64,000 nt of DNA from Flavobacteriia bacterium (GTDB lineage: Bacteria > Bacteroidota > Bacteroidia > Flavobacteriales_D > Crocinitomicaceae), in NCBI GenBank assembly GCA_016178305.1, contig JACOTM010000012.1, forward strand, positions 1 to 64,000, given 5' to 3'. A program made the translations under genes and the position numbers. Positions 10,800 to 21,431 of this stretch are shown here, piece after piece; position 1 is the first letter of the stretch; every line of letters begins with the position of its first letter. Below the pieces are notes generated by a model. It ran no database searches. It saw only the letters and a list, made by a program, of their open reading frames with translations, and was not told the origin of the DNA.

Positions 10800-11585
10800 C
10801 TAATTGTTTAAGATCAAATTATATGCAATATTTTTTTGAACCCCATTCCATAAATGAATTCGTTTGATTAAAGCTGTTTTGGAATATTCAATCGCTTCTT
10901 CCCATTTTTCAGGATCATTTGCACATAATTCATGAATCATTTGTAGTGCCATTGGTCCATGTTCACCACCATCAACTTCAATATGACGGTCTAAGTAATA
11001 GATTAATTTTGTTAAATCAACAGCTGTATTTTGACCAATATGTTTAACTATTTCAATAAACATATCTGGAATTAAATCTTCTCTTCCAAATGTAAAAACA
11101 GCAGCGATAACATGAAGTTTATTGGTTTCAATAGCTTCAAAAGTGAACATTACAAAGTCTTTTGTTTCATCGTTAAGAGTAATTGTTTCCAAAGCTTTTG
11201 AAACGGATTTTGTTTCTTTTATAATCTGAATGAATTTATCAATTTGAGTTGTATTTGCTCCTAATTGACTCATAGCATCCAAATACATTTCATAATGACT
11301 TTTAGGTTCTTGAAGTTCATTCAAATCACTTTCTTCTCCCAAGACTATTTCATTAATCAATCGGCGAGAGACAGGATTTCCAGTTGGAGTCCACGGAAGA
11401 GTTGTATTTGTTAATCCTATTTGAAGGGCTTTCAGCAATGACATAAAATCCCAAACTGCAAAAATATGAGATTCCATAAACAATTGAATTGTTTCAACTG
11501 AAGTTATATCCGAATACAATGGATGTGAGATTAATTGATTTCTTAATTCACTAATTTCCTTTTCGAGTCTTTCTAAATGATTCAT
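10800..11585 (-). CDS. DUF3050 family protein (haem-oxygenase-like fold)
   Basis: LISHPLYSDITSVETIQLFMESHIFAVWDFMSLLKALQ and YLDRHIEVDGGEHGPMAL are typical DUF3050 motifs. Confidence 0.8.
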   Translation of the reverse strand: MNHLERLEKEISELRNQLISHPLYSDITSVETIQLFMESHIFAVWDFMSLLKALQIGLTNTTLPWTPTGNPVSRRLINEIVLGEESDLNELQEPKSHYEMYLDAMSQLGANTTQIDKFIQIIKETKSVSKALETITLNDETKDFVMFTFEAIETNKLHVIAAVFTFGREDLIPDMFIEIVKHIGQNTAVDLTKLIYYLDRHIEVDGGEHGPMALQMIHELCANDPEKWEEAIEYSKTALIKRIHLWNGVQKNIAYNLILNN

Positions 11586-11601
11586 TTTTAATATTTTACT
11601 T

Positions 11602-11817
11602 TTAATTTGGTCTTTTCAAAAGATAATATATATTAATGATGACAATTGCTGTATTCGTGATAATTACAGGAATTGCTACACTCATAATGCCATATATTAT
11701 AAACGCTCCACATCCAAATATGTTTATAATTCTTAATTTTTTCATGTCTTTCATTAAGAAAGAAATCAAAACTAAAAAAGAGGCGATGTAACCAATTATT
11801 TCAGTTAAATTTTCCAA
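11602..11817 (-). CDS. Small membrane protein, YgjV/SemiSWEET-like
   Basis: 71 aa, IIGYIASFLVLISFLMKDMKKLRIINIFGCGAFIIYGIM; three hydrophobic helices. Confidence 0.55.
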   Translation of the reverse strand: MENLTEIIGYIASFLVLISFLMKDMKKLRIINIFGCGAFIIYGIMSVAIPVIITNTAIVIINIYYLLKRPN

Positions 11818-11866
11818 TAGTAGTAAATGTTTCGTTAATAAGGCACTATTTATTAGCGTCTTATTT

Positions 11867-13612
11867 TTAATTTAATGCAATTCCTAATTCTTTCAATTGG
11901 TCTTCATGCAAAGGAGAAGGAGCATCAATCATCACATCTCTGCCACTGTTGTTTTTAGGGAAAGCGATGTAATCTCTAATTGAATCAGAACCTCCCATTG
12001 TAGCAACTAAACGATCTAATCCGAATGCCAAACCACCATGTGGAGGAGCACCGTATTCAAAAGCATTCATTAGGAAGCCAAATTGAGCTAATGCTTCTTC
12101 TTTTGTGAATCCTAATAAATCAAACATTCTTGATTGCAATTCTCTATCATGAATACGAATAGATCCACCACCTAATTCAACACCATTCATCGCTAAATCA
12201 TAAGCATTTGCTCTTATTTTACCAGGCTCTGTTTGAATCAAATGCATATCTTCTGGTTTTGGAGATGTAAAAGGATGGTGCATAGCATGGTAACGGTTTG
12301 CATCCTCATCCCATTCCAATAATGGGAAATCTAAAACCCATAGTGGAGCAAATTCATTTGGATTTCTCAAACCTAATTCATTTCCCATGTGAAGGCGCAA
12401 TTCGTTCATTTGTTTTCTAACTTTTTCTGTATCACCAGATAAAATAAATAATAAATCTCCTGCTTTAGCATTTGCTTTTTCAGCCCATTTTGCTAATTCA
12501 TCTTCTGAATAGAATTTATCTACAGAACTTTTGAAAGTACCATCTTCGTTGCAACGTAAGTAAACTAAACCTTTAGCACCAATTTGAGGACGTTTTACCC
12601 ATTCCGTTAAGGTATCCAATTGTTTACGAGTATATACCGCTGCTTGTTCTGCATTGATTGCTAAAATTGTTTCAGCTTCATCAAAAACTGGGAATCCTTT
12701 ACCTTTTGTTAAGTCTGTTAAATCAACGAATTCCATTCCGAAACGAATATCTGGTTTATCTGAGCCATATTTCTCACTCGCTTCAGCATAAGTCATTCTA
12801 GGGAAAGCTCCTTCGAATTCAATCCCGCGAACTGTTTTAAATAAATGTTTAATCAATCCTTCGAATGTTTGTAAAATATCTTCTTGCTCTACAAATGCCA
12901 TTTCACAATCAATTTGCGTAAATTCAGGTTGTCTATCCGCTCTTAAATCTTCATCACGGAAACATTTTACGATCTGATAATAACGGTCAAATCCTGAAAC
13001 CATTAATAATTGTTTAAAGGTTTGAGGAGATTGAGGTAAGGCATAAAATTGACCATCATTCATTCTTGAAGGAACAACAAAATCCCTTGCACCTTCAGGA
13101 GTAGATTTTATTAAATAAGGTGTTTCAACATCTAAGAAATCCTGACTATCTAAATATTTACGTGTTTCCAAAGCTACACGATTACGCAATCTTAATTTTT
13201 CTTGAACGGGATTACGGCGTAAATCTAAATATCGGTATTGCGCTCTTAATTCTTCCCCGCCATCGGTATTATCTTCAATCGTGAAAGGAGGTGTTTTAGC
13301 CGCATTTAAAATGGTAATTTCAGTTACCATAATTTCAATTTCACCTGTTGGAATTTGATTGTTTTTACTTGAACGCTCTATCACTTTCCCTGTAATTTGA
13401 ATTACAAATTCACGACCTAATTTAGATGCTGTAGCTGCTAATTCAGCATTGTCTTCCGCATTAAACACTAATTGTGTAATACCATAGCGATCACGTAAAT
13501 CGATAAATGTCATTCCACCTAAGTTACGAGAACGTTGTACCCAGCCAGCCAATGTTACTGTAGTATCAATATGAGAAAGGCGTAATTCGCCACAAGTATG
13601 AGATCTATACAT
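11867..13612 (-). CDS. aspS: Aspartate--tRNA ligase
   Basis: [50 protein letters not shown]; class II motifs [21 protein letters not shown] and [11 protein letters not shown]. Confidence 0.98.
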   Translation of the reverse strand: MYRSHTCGELRLSHIDTTVTLAGWVQRSRNLGGMTFIDLRDRYGITQLVFNAEDNAELAATASKLGREFVIQITGKVIERSSKNNQIPTGEIEIMVTEITILNAAKTPPFTIEDNTDGGEELRAQYRYLDLRRNPVQEKLRLRNRVALETRKYLDSQDFLDVETPYLIKSTPEGARDFVVPSRMNDGQFYALPQSPQTFKQLLMVSGFDRYYQIVKCFRDEDLRADRQPEFTQIDCEMAFVEQEDILQTFEGLIKHLFKTVRGIEFEGAFPRMTYAEASEKYGSDKPDIRFGMEFVDLTDLTKGKGFPVFDEAETILAINAEQAAVYTRKQLDTLTEWVKRPQIGAKGLVYLRCNEDGTFKSSVDKFYSEDELAKWAEKANAKAGDLLFILSGDTEKVRKQMNELRLHMGNELGLRNPNEFAPLWVLDFPLLEWDEDANRYHAMHHPFTSPKPEDMHLIQTEPGKIRANAYDLAMNGVELGGGSIRIHDRELQSRMFDLLGFTKEEALAQFGFLMNAFEYGAPPHGGLAFGLDRLVATMGGSDSIRDYIAFPKNNSGRDVMIDAPSPLHEDQLKELGIALN

Positions 13613-13722
13613 TTTTTATTTTTTTAAACCATATAAGACAAAGAAGTTATATTTATGAGAAACAAGTAAAGTATGTAACTATAAATTATATACGCCTTTT
13701 ATGATTAATCTTTATTAAATAT

Positions 13723-15264
13723 CTATAATGGAATGTTTCCATGTTTTTTCAATGGTAATACTTCTGCTTTGTTTTCTAACATTTTAAAAGCATTAATTAA
13801 TTTATTTCTTGTTTCCTCAGGAAGAATAACATCATCAACAAAACCTCTTTCGGCTGCTCGGTATGGATTAGCAAATTTGTCTGCATATTCTGCTTCTTTT
13901 TCTAACCATTTAGCCTGAGGATCATTTGCTTCAGAAATTTCCTTTTTGAAGATAATTTCAGCTGCACCTTTTGCTCCCATAACCGCAATTTCAGCAGTTG
14001 GCCATGCAAAAACTAAATCAGCCCCAATATTTTTTGAATTCATTACATCATAAGCGCCACCATACGCTTTTCGGGTAATGACTGTAATTCTTGGAACAGT
14101 TGCTTCAGAGAAAGCATACAATAATTTTGCTCCATGAGTAATAATTCCTTTCCATTCTTGATCTGTTCCAGGTAAGAAACCAGGCACATCTTCTAAAACT
14201 AATAACGGAATATTAAAGGAATCACAGAATCGGACAAAACGAGCAGATTTTCTAGATGCATCGATGTCTAATACACCAGCCATAGCAGCAGGTTGATTGG
14301 CAATAATACCAATTGTTTTACCTTCTAAACGACCAAATCCTACTACAATATTTTTAGCATAATCTTCTTGAACTTCACGGAAACTATTATCATCGATGAT
14401 ACAGTCAACAACTTTTCGAATATCGTAAGGTAAAGTTGAGTTTACAGGTAGAATAGAGCTAATCGTATTATTTTTAGCGGTATTAAATTCAAAAACAGAT
14501 GGTTTTGGCGCTAATTGATTGGCATTTTGAGGTATATACGTCATGAAATCACGCACTTTTTTCAAACATTCCACATCGTTTGATGCCGTAAAATGGTTTA
14601 CTCCAGATTTCTCCGCGTGTGTTTTGGCGCCACCTAAGTCTTCTGAAGTAACTTCTTCATGTGTAACTGTTTTAACAACATTTGGACCAGTTACAAACAT
14701 ATATGATGTTTCTTCGACCATGAAAATGAAATCTGTTAATGCAGGAGAATAAACGGCTCCACCTGCACAAGGCCCCATAATCACACTAATTTGAGGGATT
14801 ACACCAGAAGCCCTTGTATTTCTATAAAATATATCAGCATAACCAGCCAAAGAAACCACTCCTTCTTGAATACGAGCACCACCCGAATCGTTTAATCCAA
14901 TAACAGGAGCCCCATTTTTCATGGCTAAATCCATTACACGACAAATTTTTTCAGCATGTGTTTCAGATAAAGATCCTCCAAGAACTGTAAAATCTTGTGA
15001 AAAGACATATACCATTCTCCCATGAATAGTTCCGTAACCTGTAACAACTCCATCTCCTGGAAATTTTTGTTTTTCCAAACCGAAATAGGTCGAACGATGC
15101 TCTACAAACATTCCAATTTCTTGGAAAGAACCCTCATCTAAAAGAAGCGTAATACGTTCTCTAGCATTTAATTTTCCTTGAGAATGTTGTTTATTAATAC
15201 GTGCAGTTCCTCCACCAACTTTGGAAGATTCTCGTCTGTTAATTAGTTCTGTATTTTTGTCCAT
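13723..15264 (-). CDS. Acyl-CoA carboxylase beta subunit (propionyl-CoA carboxylase-like)
   Basis: Carboxyltransferase motifs: [74 protein letters not shown]. Start at the MDKNTE Met preferred over 15303. Confidence 0.93.
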   Translation of the reverse strand: MDKNTELINRRESSKVGGGTARINKQHSQGKLNARERITLLLDEGSFQEIGMFVEHRSTYFGLEKQKFPGDGVVTGYGTIHGRMVYVFSQDFTVLGGSLSETHAEKICRVMDLAMKNGAPVIGLNDSGGARIQEGVVSLAGYADIFYRNTRASGVIPQISVIMGPCAGGAVYSPALTDFIFMVEETSYMFVTGPNVVKTVTHEEVTSEDLGGAKTHAEKSGVNHFTASNDVECLKKVRDFMTYIPQNANQLAPKPSVFEFNTAKNNTISSILPVNSTLPYDIRKVVDCIIDDNSFREVQEDYAKNIVVGFGRLEGKTIGIIANQPAAMAGVLDIDASRKSARFVRFCDSFNIPLLVLEDVPGFLPGTDQEWKGIITHGAKLLYAFSEATVPRITVITRKAYGGAYDVMNSKNIGADLVFAWPTAEIAVMGAKGAAEIIFKKEISEANDPQAKWLEKEAEYADKFANPYRAAERGFVDDVILPEETRNKLINAFKMLENKAEVLPLKKHGNIPL

Positions 15265-15467
15265 TTTAGTCAAAAGTTTATCTCCACGCAGGATAAAGCG
15301 CAAAGATAATCTTTATTCATTAAAAAGATTATTTTGAATTGAAAAGTATTGTATTAACCTTTGATTTATATTTTAAACACATCATTCAATTAAATAATTG
15401 AATAGCTTTAATATGTACGTTGTAAAAAATATGTAAATTTGACAAACTATATCAAAAAAAAATTATT

Positions 15468-15899
15468 ATGAAAAAGACTATTATCTACGGATTACTTGGA
15501 ATGTTCTTATTAAGTGGTGCTGTGACTTCTTGTAGCAAATATGAAGAAGGTTCAAAATTTACAGTTTTAACAAAAAAAGCAAGATTAGTTGGTAAATGGA
15601 AAATATCAAAAATTGAATACAATGGAGTAGCTGAATCTACAATTCCAAATACAACAATTGAAATTAAAAAAACAGGAGATTACAACGCTAGTTATTCTTA
15701 TACTTTTTTCGGTCAAACTCAAACGAGTACAGCGAGTGGTACATGGGAGTTAAGTTCTGATAAATCAAAATTATTAATGACTGAAACAGGACAATCTTCA
15801 ATTGATTCTGAAGAGATTATTGAATTAAAAAATAAAGAGATAAAATTAAAAGATGTTAATGGTTCTACAGTTACCATTACAACTTATACGGCATTGTAA
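15468..15899 (+). CDS. Lipocalin-like lipoprotein
   Basis: Lipobox-like SGAVTSC; LVGKWKISKIEYNG...SGTWELSSDKSKLLMT is typical of Bacteroidota lipocalin-like proteins. Confidence 0.7.
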   Translation: MKKTIIYGLLGMFLLSGAVTSCSKYEEGSKFTVLTKKARLVGKWKISKIEYNGVAESTIPNTTIEIKKTGDYNASYSYTFFGQTQTSTASGTWELSSDKSKLLMTETGQSSIDSEEIIELKNKEIKLKDVNGSTVTITTYTAL

Positions 15900-15916
15900 T
15901 AAAATTTAATCTTTAG

Positions 15917-15950
15917 AAATCCGTTGTCGTGAGATAACGGATTTTTTTGT
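15917..15950 (+). terminator. Intrinsic terminator
   Basis: AAATCCGTT-gtcgtgagat-AACGGATTT followed by TTTT. Confidence 0.8.
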
Positions 15951-15992
15951 TTTCAACTTTTTCTCTATTTCATACGTATTAAGATAAAAATG

Positions 15993-16015
15993 GTTTAAAA
16001 TTATTTGAGGAACAA
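15993..16015 (+). repeat. Dispersed 23-bp repeat, copy A
   Basis: GTTTAAAATTATTTGAGGAACAA; the exact reverse complement occurs at 39931-39953. Confidence 0.8.
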
Positions 16016-16117
16016 TTTATAAGAAATAATTTATCTTTCGAAATCATACTAATTTTAGACAAATTGTAAATAATATCTGTATTTTTATAAATCCAAAAAG
16101 CGCTAAAAAAAATAACT

Positions 16118-17803
16118 ATGAAAAAAAATATACTTATATTAGGTTTGGCAATATTTTCTCACGCCGTGGTATTTTCAAAAAATACAGAAGAAAATTTATA
16201 TGCTCCTTTAAAAGATGTTTCAACTCATTTCATTCCAGCTCCTGATTTAGATGCTATTAAAATAGAAGATGCTAAAAATGATAAAAACGGAATGTTTTAT
16301 AGAATAGGGGTTTATTCTTATACAAATTTATCGATGATTAATTCAGGAACGTGGAAAAGTCTATCTTCCGGTGAAAAAATGTGGCAATTAAATATTAAAA
16401 ATACGGGAGCTGAAGCATTAAGTTTTATTTTCAGTTCTTTTAATTTAGCGAAAGGATCGAAATTTTTTGTTCAAAATACGGAAGGAAAAATTGTTTCTGA
16501 TGTGTTAACTGAAATAGATGAAATGGAAGATCTTCAACAACATATAGCATTGTGTTTTGGAGATAATTTAATTTTAACTTTAATAGATCCAAACGATGTA
16601 AGTCCATCAGAAATAGTATTAAACAGGGTCATTTATAATTATAGATCTACAGGGAATCCTGCTATAGAAAAAATAAATGAATCAGAATCTTGTGAGGTCA
16701 ATGTTAATTGTTCAGAAGGAGCAAATTATCAAGATGAAAAAAAAGGGATAGCTAGAGTTTATGTTGTTGAAGGTTCAGGAGCAGGCTGGTGTTCAGGATC
16801 TTTAGTTAATAATTTAGCAAATAATTGTAAACCTTATTTTTTAACTGCTTTACATTGTGGACCATCTGTGAACACTTCAGCATCTAATATGAATTTTTGG
16901 AAATTTTATTTTAATTATGAAGCACCAACTTGTGTAAACCCAACAGTTGTAGGAACTTTATCTTCTCAATATGTTTCAGGATGTGTTCGTATAGCAGATT
17001 CCAATGATAATGATGGGACTAATATTACAAAATCTGATTTTTTATTAGTTCAAATGGGAACATTAGCGAATGAAACAGCAACGATTAATAAATTAATAGG
17101 TTTTGGGGCCTATTGGAATGGATGGGATGCCAATAATACGGCTGTTACAGGTGGTGTTGGGATTCATCATCCAGCGGGAGATATTAAAAAGATTTCTACA
17201 TTTAATGGTGCTTTAGTTAGCTCTTCATGGGGAAGTACTGCTGGAACTCACTGGAGAGTAACTTGGTCTGGAACAACAAATGGTACAGGTGTAACTGAAG
17301 GAGGTTCATCAGGATCACCGCTGTTTACTTATAATGGAGGGTCGTCAAGAATAATTGGCACTTTATCAGGGGGTTCTTCTTATTGTACAGCAACAACATC
17401 TCCAGATTTATATGGTAAAGTTTCTTACCATTGGACAAGCGATGGTTCAACGTCAACAGTTCAATTAAAACCATTTTTAGACCCAAACAATTCAGGAACT
17501 TTGGTTTTGAATGGTTCTAGTAATCCGTGTAACTTTGTAGGTATAAAAGAAGCAACGTTAAATGCAGATGCTAAAGTTTACCCAAATCCTGTACTTGATA
17601 TAATTAATATTGATCTAACAGAAATTGCCAATCAAAAAGTTGCAATCACAATTTATGATATTTCTGGGAAGTTAGTATTTTCTTCGACAAATGCTTCAGG
17701 AAATTTAATCCATATTGATATTTCAACTTTTGAAAAAGGAATTTATCAAGTGATTTTAAAAGCAGAAGGACAGCAATTCACACAAAGAATTTCTAAAATC
17801 TAA
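16118..17803 (+). CDS. Trypsin-like (lysyl endopeptidase-like) secreted serine protease with type A T9SS sorting domain
   Basis: LTALHCGPSV (His), SDFLLVQM (Asp), EGGSSGSPLF (Ser); C-terminal VYPNPVLDIINIDL...GIYQVILKAEGQQFTQRISKI. Confidence 0.85.
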   Translation: MKKNILILGLAIFSHAVVFSKNTEENLYAPLKDVSTHFIPAPDLDAIKIEDAKNDKNGMFYRIGVYSYTNLSMINSGTWKSLSSGEKMWQLNIKNTGAEALSFIFSSFNLAKGSKFFVQNTEGKIVSDVLTEIDEMEDLQQHIALCFGDNLILTLIDPNDVSPSEIVLNRVIYNYRSTGNPAIEKINESESCEVNVNCSEGANYQDEKKGIARVYVVEGSGAGWCSGSLVNNLANNCKPYFLTALHCGPSVNTSASNMNFWKFYFNYEAPTCVNPTVVGTLSSQYVSGCVRIADSNDNDGTNITKSDFLLVQMGTLANETATINKLIGFGAYWNGWDANNTAVTGGVGIHHPAGDIKKISTFNGALVSSSWGSTAGTHWRVTWSGTTNGTGVTEGGSSGSPLFTYNGGSSRIIGTLSGGSSYCTATTSPDLYGKVSYHWTSDGSTSTVQLKPFLDPNNSGTLVLNGSSNPCNFVGIKEATLNADAKVYPNPVLDIINIDLTEIANQKVAITIYDISGKLVFSSTNASGNLIHIDISTFEKGIYQVILKAEGQQFTQRISKI

Positions 17804-17823
17804 TTCTAAAAGTTATATTATTC

Positions 17824-17850
17824 AAGGTTGGTATTTTGCCAACCTTTTTT
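17824..17850 (+). terminator. Intrinsic terminator (identical hairpin also at 21339)
   Basis: AAGGTTGG-TATTTTG-CCAACCTT followed by TTTT. Confidence 0.85.
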
Positions 17851-17941
17851 GCTAAAAGGTAAAAAATTGTTTGTCTGTTTTGTTTATTTCTGACTTAAGT
17901 CATGTCTTGAAAAAATTAACTAAAAATTAACGTTTTGACCA

Positions 17942-17971
17942 TTTGATATGTTATAGTTATAACTAATTTTA
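17942..17971 (+). promoter_or_regulatory. Candidate Bacteroidota promoter (TTTG-N18-TAATTTTA)
   Basis: TTTG at 17942 and TAATTTTA at 17964 resemble the -33/-7 consensus (TTTG ... TAnnTTTG); the ATG at 17995 lies just downstream. Confidence 0.4.
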
Positions 17972-18016
17972 CTTCAATTATTAAATCATTAAAAATGAGA
18001 AAAATTTCTAACTATT

Positions 18017-19648
18017 TTGATTTTAAATCAAAAAATCAAAAAATCAAAAAATCAAATTGTTCTAACTACCAAAAAAATTACTCTATTTTTTAGTGTTTTT
18101 TTCGTAAATTTTGGTGTAAATTCTCAATCTGACATTGGATCATTACGATTGAATGCTAAGGATGGACAAGGGTTTGTTCTTATGAATCAACCTAAATTAT
18201 CAAGTTATTCCTGCTGGAGATTTGTATTTTCTGAGAGAACTGGAACACCCACAGCAATGCATCCCGACGGGATTATTCCATTAGATAATATTACGGTTTG
18301 TGGCAAAAATTACGTTCAAGTTCCCGCTTCGTATAGGTATGATAGGAAAAGAGATATTATTATGACAATATATGGTACAAATAAAACTTCAGAAGTAAAA
18401 GTTTTATCAAATGTTAGATTAGGTAATTATACAGGACCAGCGAAGCAACAGCCCGGCACATTAAATCCTTTATTTAGATGTGCTGCAGTTTGTGATGGTA
18501 ATTTATATCAAGGACAATCTTACGCTTATGCATTAAAGATATATGAAAAAGCCACAACAAGTCAACCAAATGGTACAGGAGAAACTTATATGTCTTTGGA
18601 GGGAATAAATTCAGCGTTGGTAAATAATGAAATAGTTGTACCTTATTTCGGATTTTATTCGGTAACACAAGCAAATGCATGGGCTGGAGCCAGAAGTAAT
18701 AATACTATGACTATTGAGCAATATAGATCTGCTTTTTTTGATTATCCTATTTCACCTATGTTAAACACAGATCAACTTGAAGGAGGAGTTGTAATTCGAG
18801 ATCCAAATGGCACACCAATTAATTTACATACGGATTATTATATGATTAAGAAAGATTTAGGACCATTTGAAAATGACAATCAATTATTAACGGGTAATTA
18901 TGATTCATGGGGTTCAGATTGTAATAATGGCAATGCAACATTAGTTGGGTTTATTAATTTTTTTAATAATTATGCATTAGAAAAACCGAATAATTTTGTA
19001 GAATTGGCATGTTGGGGAAATGGGTATTCTGTAAGTGATGAGGGAGATTTAGAGAATAGTTCTCCATGTGGAGAAGAAACCTATAATTCTTTTAACCAAG
19101 ATATTGATGTTTGGGAAGTTGCACAATGGATGGCAGGATGTAATCCTACTGCTGATCCTCATTTACACCCACACATTATAGTAATGTTAGAACTTGCACC
19201 TATAGGAGGAGGAAACCCAAATCCAATATATTCTTCAAAAAGCGAATTTGCACGAATAGGTGAAAAAATAACAGTTCCAGCAAATTTATATAAATTAAAA
19301 GTAGCATTTAGCGATGGTACTTATAAAGAATTAGTTATCGAAGCCAAACAAACATATACTTATACAGCATCTATAAAAGATTTAGTTGCACCGTTAATTT
19401 ATCCTGTTCCAATAATTGGAGATAAATTTACAGTACAGTTAGAATCTAGTATAGCAACTTCTTTTTTATATGAGTTGTGGGATGGTAATGGACATAAAAT
19501 ATTAACAAGAAAAATGGAAGTTGGCGTAACAAATGGAACGCCTTATGACATTAATGTTAATTCTGATAGTCCAATTCCATCAGGGACATTAATACATAAA
19601 TTTATTTTTTCTGATGGTTCAATTAGAACAATTAATACGTTAAAATAA
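18017..19648 (+). CDS. Secreted protein of unknown function with T9SS-like C-terminus; start codon ambiguous
   Basis: ORF from TTG 18017; signal-peptide-like KKITLFFSVFFVNFGVNSQ; C-terminal PVPIIGDKFTVQLESS...IPSGTLIHKFIFSDGSIRTINTLK resembles a sorting domain. The nearby ATG at 17995 is out of frame. Confidence 0.75.
   Translation: MILNQKIKKSKNQIVLTTKKITLFFSVFFVNFGVNSQSDIGSLRLNAKDGQGFVLMNQPKLSSYSCWRFVFSERTGTPTAMHPDGIIPLDNITVCGKNYVQVPASYRYDRKRDIIMTIYGTNKTSEVKVLSNVRLGNYTGPAKQQPGTLNPLFRCAAVCDGNLYQGQSYAYALKIYEKATTSQPNGTGETYMSLEGINSALVNNEIVVPYFGFYSVTQANAWAGARSNNTMTIEQYRSAFFDYPISPMLNTDQLEGGVVIRDPNGTPINLHTDYYMIKKDLGPFENDNQLLTGNYDSWGSDCNNGNATLVGFINFFNNYALEKPNNFVELACWGNGYSVSDEGDLENSSPCGEETYNSFNQDIDVWEVAQWMAGCNPTADPHLHPHIIVMLELAPIGGGNPNPIYSSKSEFARIGEKITVPANLYKLKVAFSDGTYKELVIEAKQTYTYTASIKDLVAPLIYPVPIIGDKFTVQLESSIATSFLYELWDGNGHKILTRKMEVGVTNGTPYDINVNSDSPIPSGTLIHKFIFSDGSIRTINTLK
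18026..18056 (+). repeat. 8-bp tandem repeat (AAAAAATC)x3 with partial flanking units
   Basis: AAATC-AAAAAATC-AAAAAATC-AAAAAATC-AAA read directly at the 5' end of the ORF. Confidence 0.9.
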
Positions 19649-19661
19649 AAACGTTCACTTA

Positions 19662-19692
19662 AAGGGAGGAAGCCTTTCCTCCCTTATTTTTT
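19662..19692 (+). terminator. Intrinsic terminator
   Basis: AAGGGAGGAAgccTTTCCTCCCTT followed by ATTTTTT. Confidence 0.8.
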
Positions 19693-19699
19693 AAATATT

Positions 19700-21298
19700 A
19701 TGAAAACAATATTATTTACTTTATTTCTGATTTCTAATTTGGCTTACTCACAAAACAACTGGCAAATAACCGCCCAAGCTTGTATAGGAGGTGATCAGTC
19801 AGAAGGATTAATAGGGACGTTAAAATTGTCAAATGGATATAACTTGTTATATGGAAGATCGAATTCAGGAATATCGGGCGATAAAACAGAGTTGAATTAT
19901 GGATTAGCAGATTATTGGTTGGTTGCTATCGATGATAATTTGACAATTCAATGGCAAAAAACAATAGGCGGTAATTTAAACGATCAAATTTCTAAAGTAA
20001 TTGAATCTCAAGAGCATTTTTTATATTTAACAGGTTATTCTGAATCAGATATTACGGGAAACAAATCTGCTATAAATTATGGAGGAACAGACACTTGGGT
20101 CGTAAAAATGGATTTAAATGGTAACATTATTTGGGATAAAAGTTATGGTGGCAATCTTGGAGATATTGGCTCAGACATTATTGAACTTGAAAGTGGAAAT
20201 TTAATATTATTAAACACTTCATCATCAGATGTTTCTGGAAACAAAACATCTTTAAATAAAGGCTCAAATGATTATTGGTTAGTTAAAATTGATTCAGATG
20301 GATTTATATTAATGGATCAAACTTTTGGTGGAATAAACAATGATGTCTCAGGGAGTGTATTAAAAATCAATCAAAATCAATTATTGTTAGATGGATTTTC
20401 GAACTCTTCTATATCAGGGGATAAATCAGAAAACAGTTATGGATTGAATGATGGTTGGTTAATAAAAATAGATACAAATGGGGCAATTATTAATGATTTT
20501 ACATTAGGTGGGAGTGGAGATGATTATATTAAAATAAATAATATGCTAATAATAAATAATTTATTGTTTTTAGTTGGACAATCAAATTCTCCAATTTCTG
20601 GAAATAAAATGGTATCTAATTATCAAAACTCAACCGATTGTTGGATTGTAAAAATGGATGAAAACTTTAATATTATTAATCAAATAGCAATAGGGTCAGA
20701 TAGTACTGAAATTCCTTCATATATTAGTGTATTTAATACTAATTTGTTAATTAGTACGGCATCTTATTCTGGAATCAATCAATTCAAATCAGAAGCGAAC
20801 CATGGGAAATTAGATAATTGGTATTTTGAAGTTGATGAAAATTTAAACTTTTTAGGAAATAAATCATTTGGCTCAAATGGGTATGAATCACTCGCGTTTA
20901 CTTTACAGAGTTCAACAACGGAATTATTACTAGCTTCTTATTCTGGAGGCAAAAACACAGGAGATAAAACATGTGTAGGTCATAATACAAACAATACCAG
21001 TACTTCACCATCAGATTTTTGGGTTTATAAAGTTTCAACAGATGCAGGAATAAAAGAACAAGAAATTGATAAATTTCAAATTTTTCCAAATCCAATAATT
21101 AATGCGTTTATCATTCAAACAGAAAATCAGATTGATCGAATTGAAATACTAGGAAATGATGGAAAAATCGTTCTAGAAAAAGAATTTTCAGATAAGAATT
21201 ATTATGTTAACTCCAATGAATTACAAGCTGGAATTTATTACTGTAAAATAGTAGATAACAATGGAAATTTAGTAATTAAAAAGTTGGTGAAAGCGTAA
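19700..21298 (+). CDS. Secreted repeat (propeller-like) protein with type A T9SS sorting domain
   Basis: Signal peptide; repeated motif SGxKxxxNxGxxDxWLVKIDxxGxIxxxxxxGG; C-terminal IFPNPIINAFIIQTENQIDRIEILGNDGKIV...LQAGIYYCKIVDNNGNLVIKKLVK. Confidence 0.85.
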   Translation: MKTILFTLFLISNLAYSQNNWQITAQACIGGDQSEGLIGTLKLSNGYNLLYGRSNSGISGDKTELNYGLADYWLVAIDDNLTIQWQKTIGGNLNDQISKVIESQEHFLYLTGYSESDITGNKSAINYGGTDTWVVKMDLNGNIIWDKSYGGNLGDIGSDIIELESGNLILLNTSSSDVSGNKTSLNKGSNDYWLVKIDSDGFILMDQTFGGINNDVSGSVLKINQNQLLLDGFSNSSISGDKSENSYGLNDGWLIKIDTNGAIINDFTLGGSGDDYIKINNMLIINNLLFLVGQSNSPISGNKMVSNYQNSTDCWIVKMDENFNIINQIAIGSDSTEIPSYISVFNTNLLISTASYSGINQFKSEANHGKLDNWYFEVDENLNFLGNKSFGSNGYESLAFTLQSSTTELLLASYSGGKNTGDKTCVGHNTNNTSTSPSDFWVYKVSTDAGIKEQEIDKFQIFPNPIINAFIIQTENQIDRIEILGNDGKIVLEKEFSDKNYYVNSNELQAGIYYCKIVDNNGNLVIKKLVKA

Positions 21299-21338
21299 AG
21301 AGATTTTAGTTCCATAATTTTCATAAACAAGATTATAC

Positions 21339-21368
21339 AAGGTTGGTATTTTGCCAACCTTTTTTTTT
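21339..21368 (+). terminator. Intrinsic terminator, same hairpin as 17824
   Basis: AAGGTTGG-TATTTTG-CCAACCTT followed by T8. Confidence 0.85.
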
Positions 21369-21431
21369 GCTTGAAATTCTCATTTTTTGAGAAATTTAGA
21401 CTAATTTTGCACTTCCTTTTTAAGTTTAAAG

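Noticed and set aside
13613-13722. AT-rich intergenic stretch (aaaccatataagacaaagaagttatatttatgagaaacaag) as a possible repeat element
   Set aside because: Resembles dispersed AT-rich sequences seen in Flavobacteriales, but I found no second copy in the window to support an element here.
13733-14752. Plus-strand ORFs opposite the acyl-CoA carboxylase gene
   Set aside because: Shadow ORFs of a conserved gene; no independent support.
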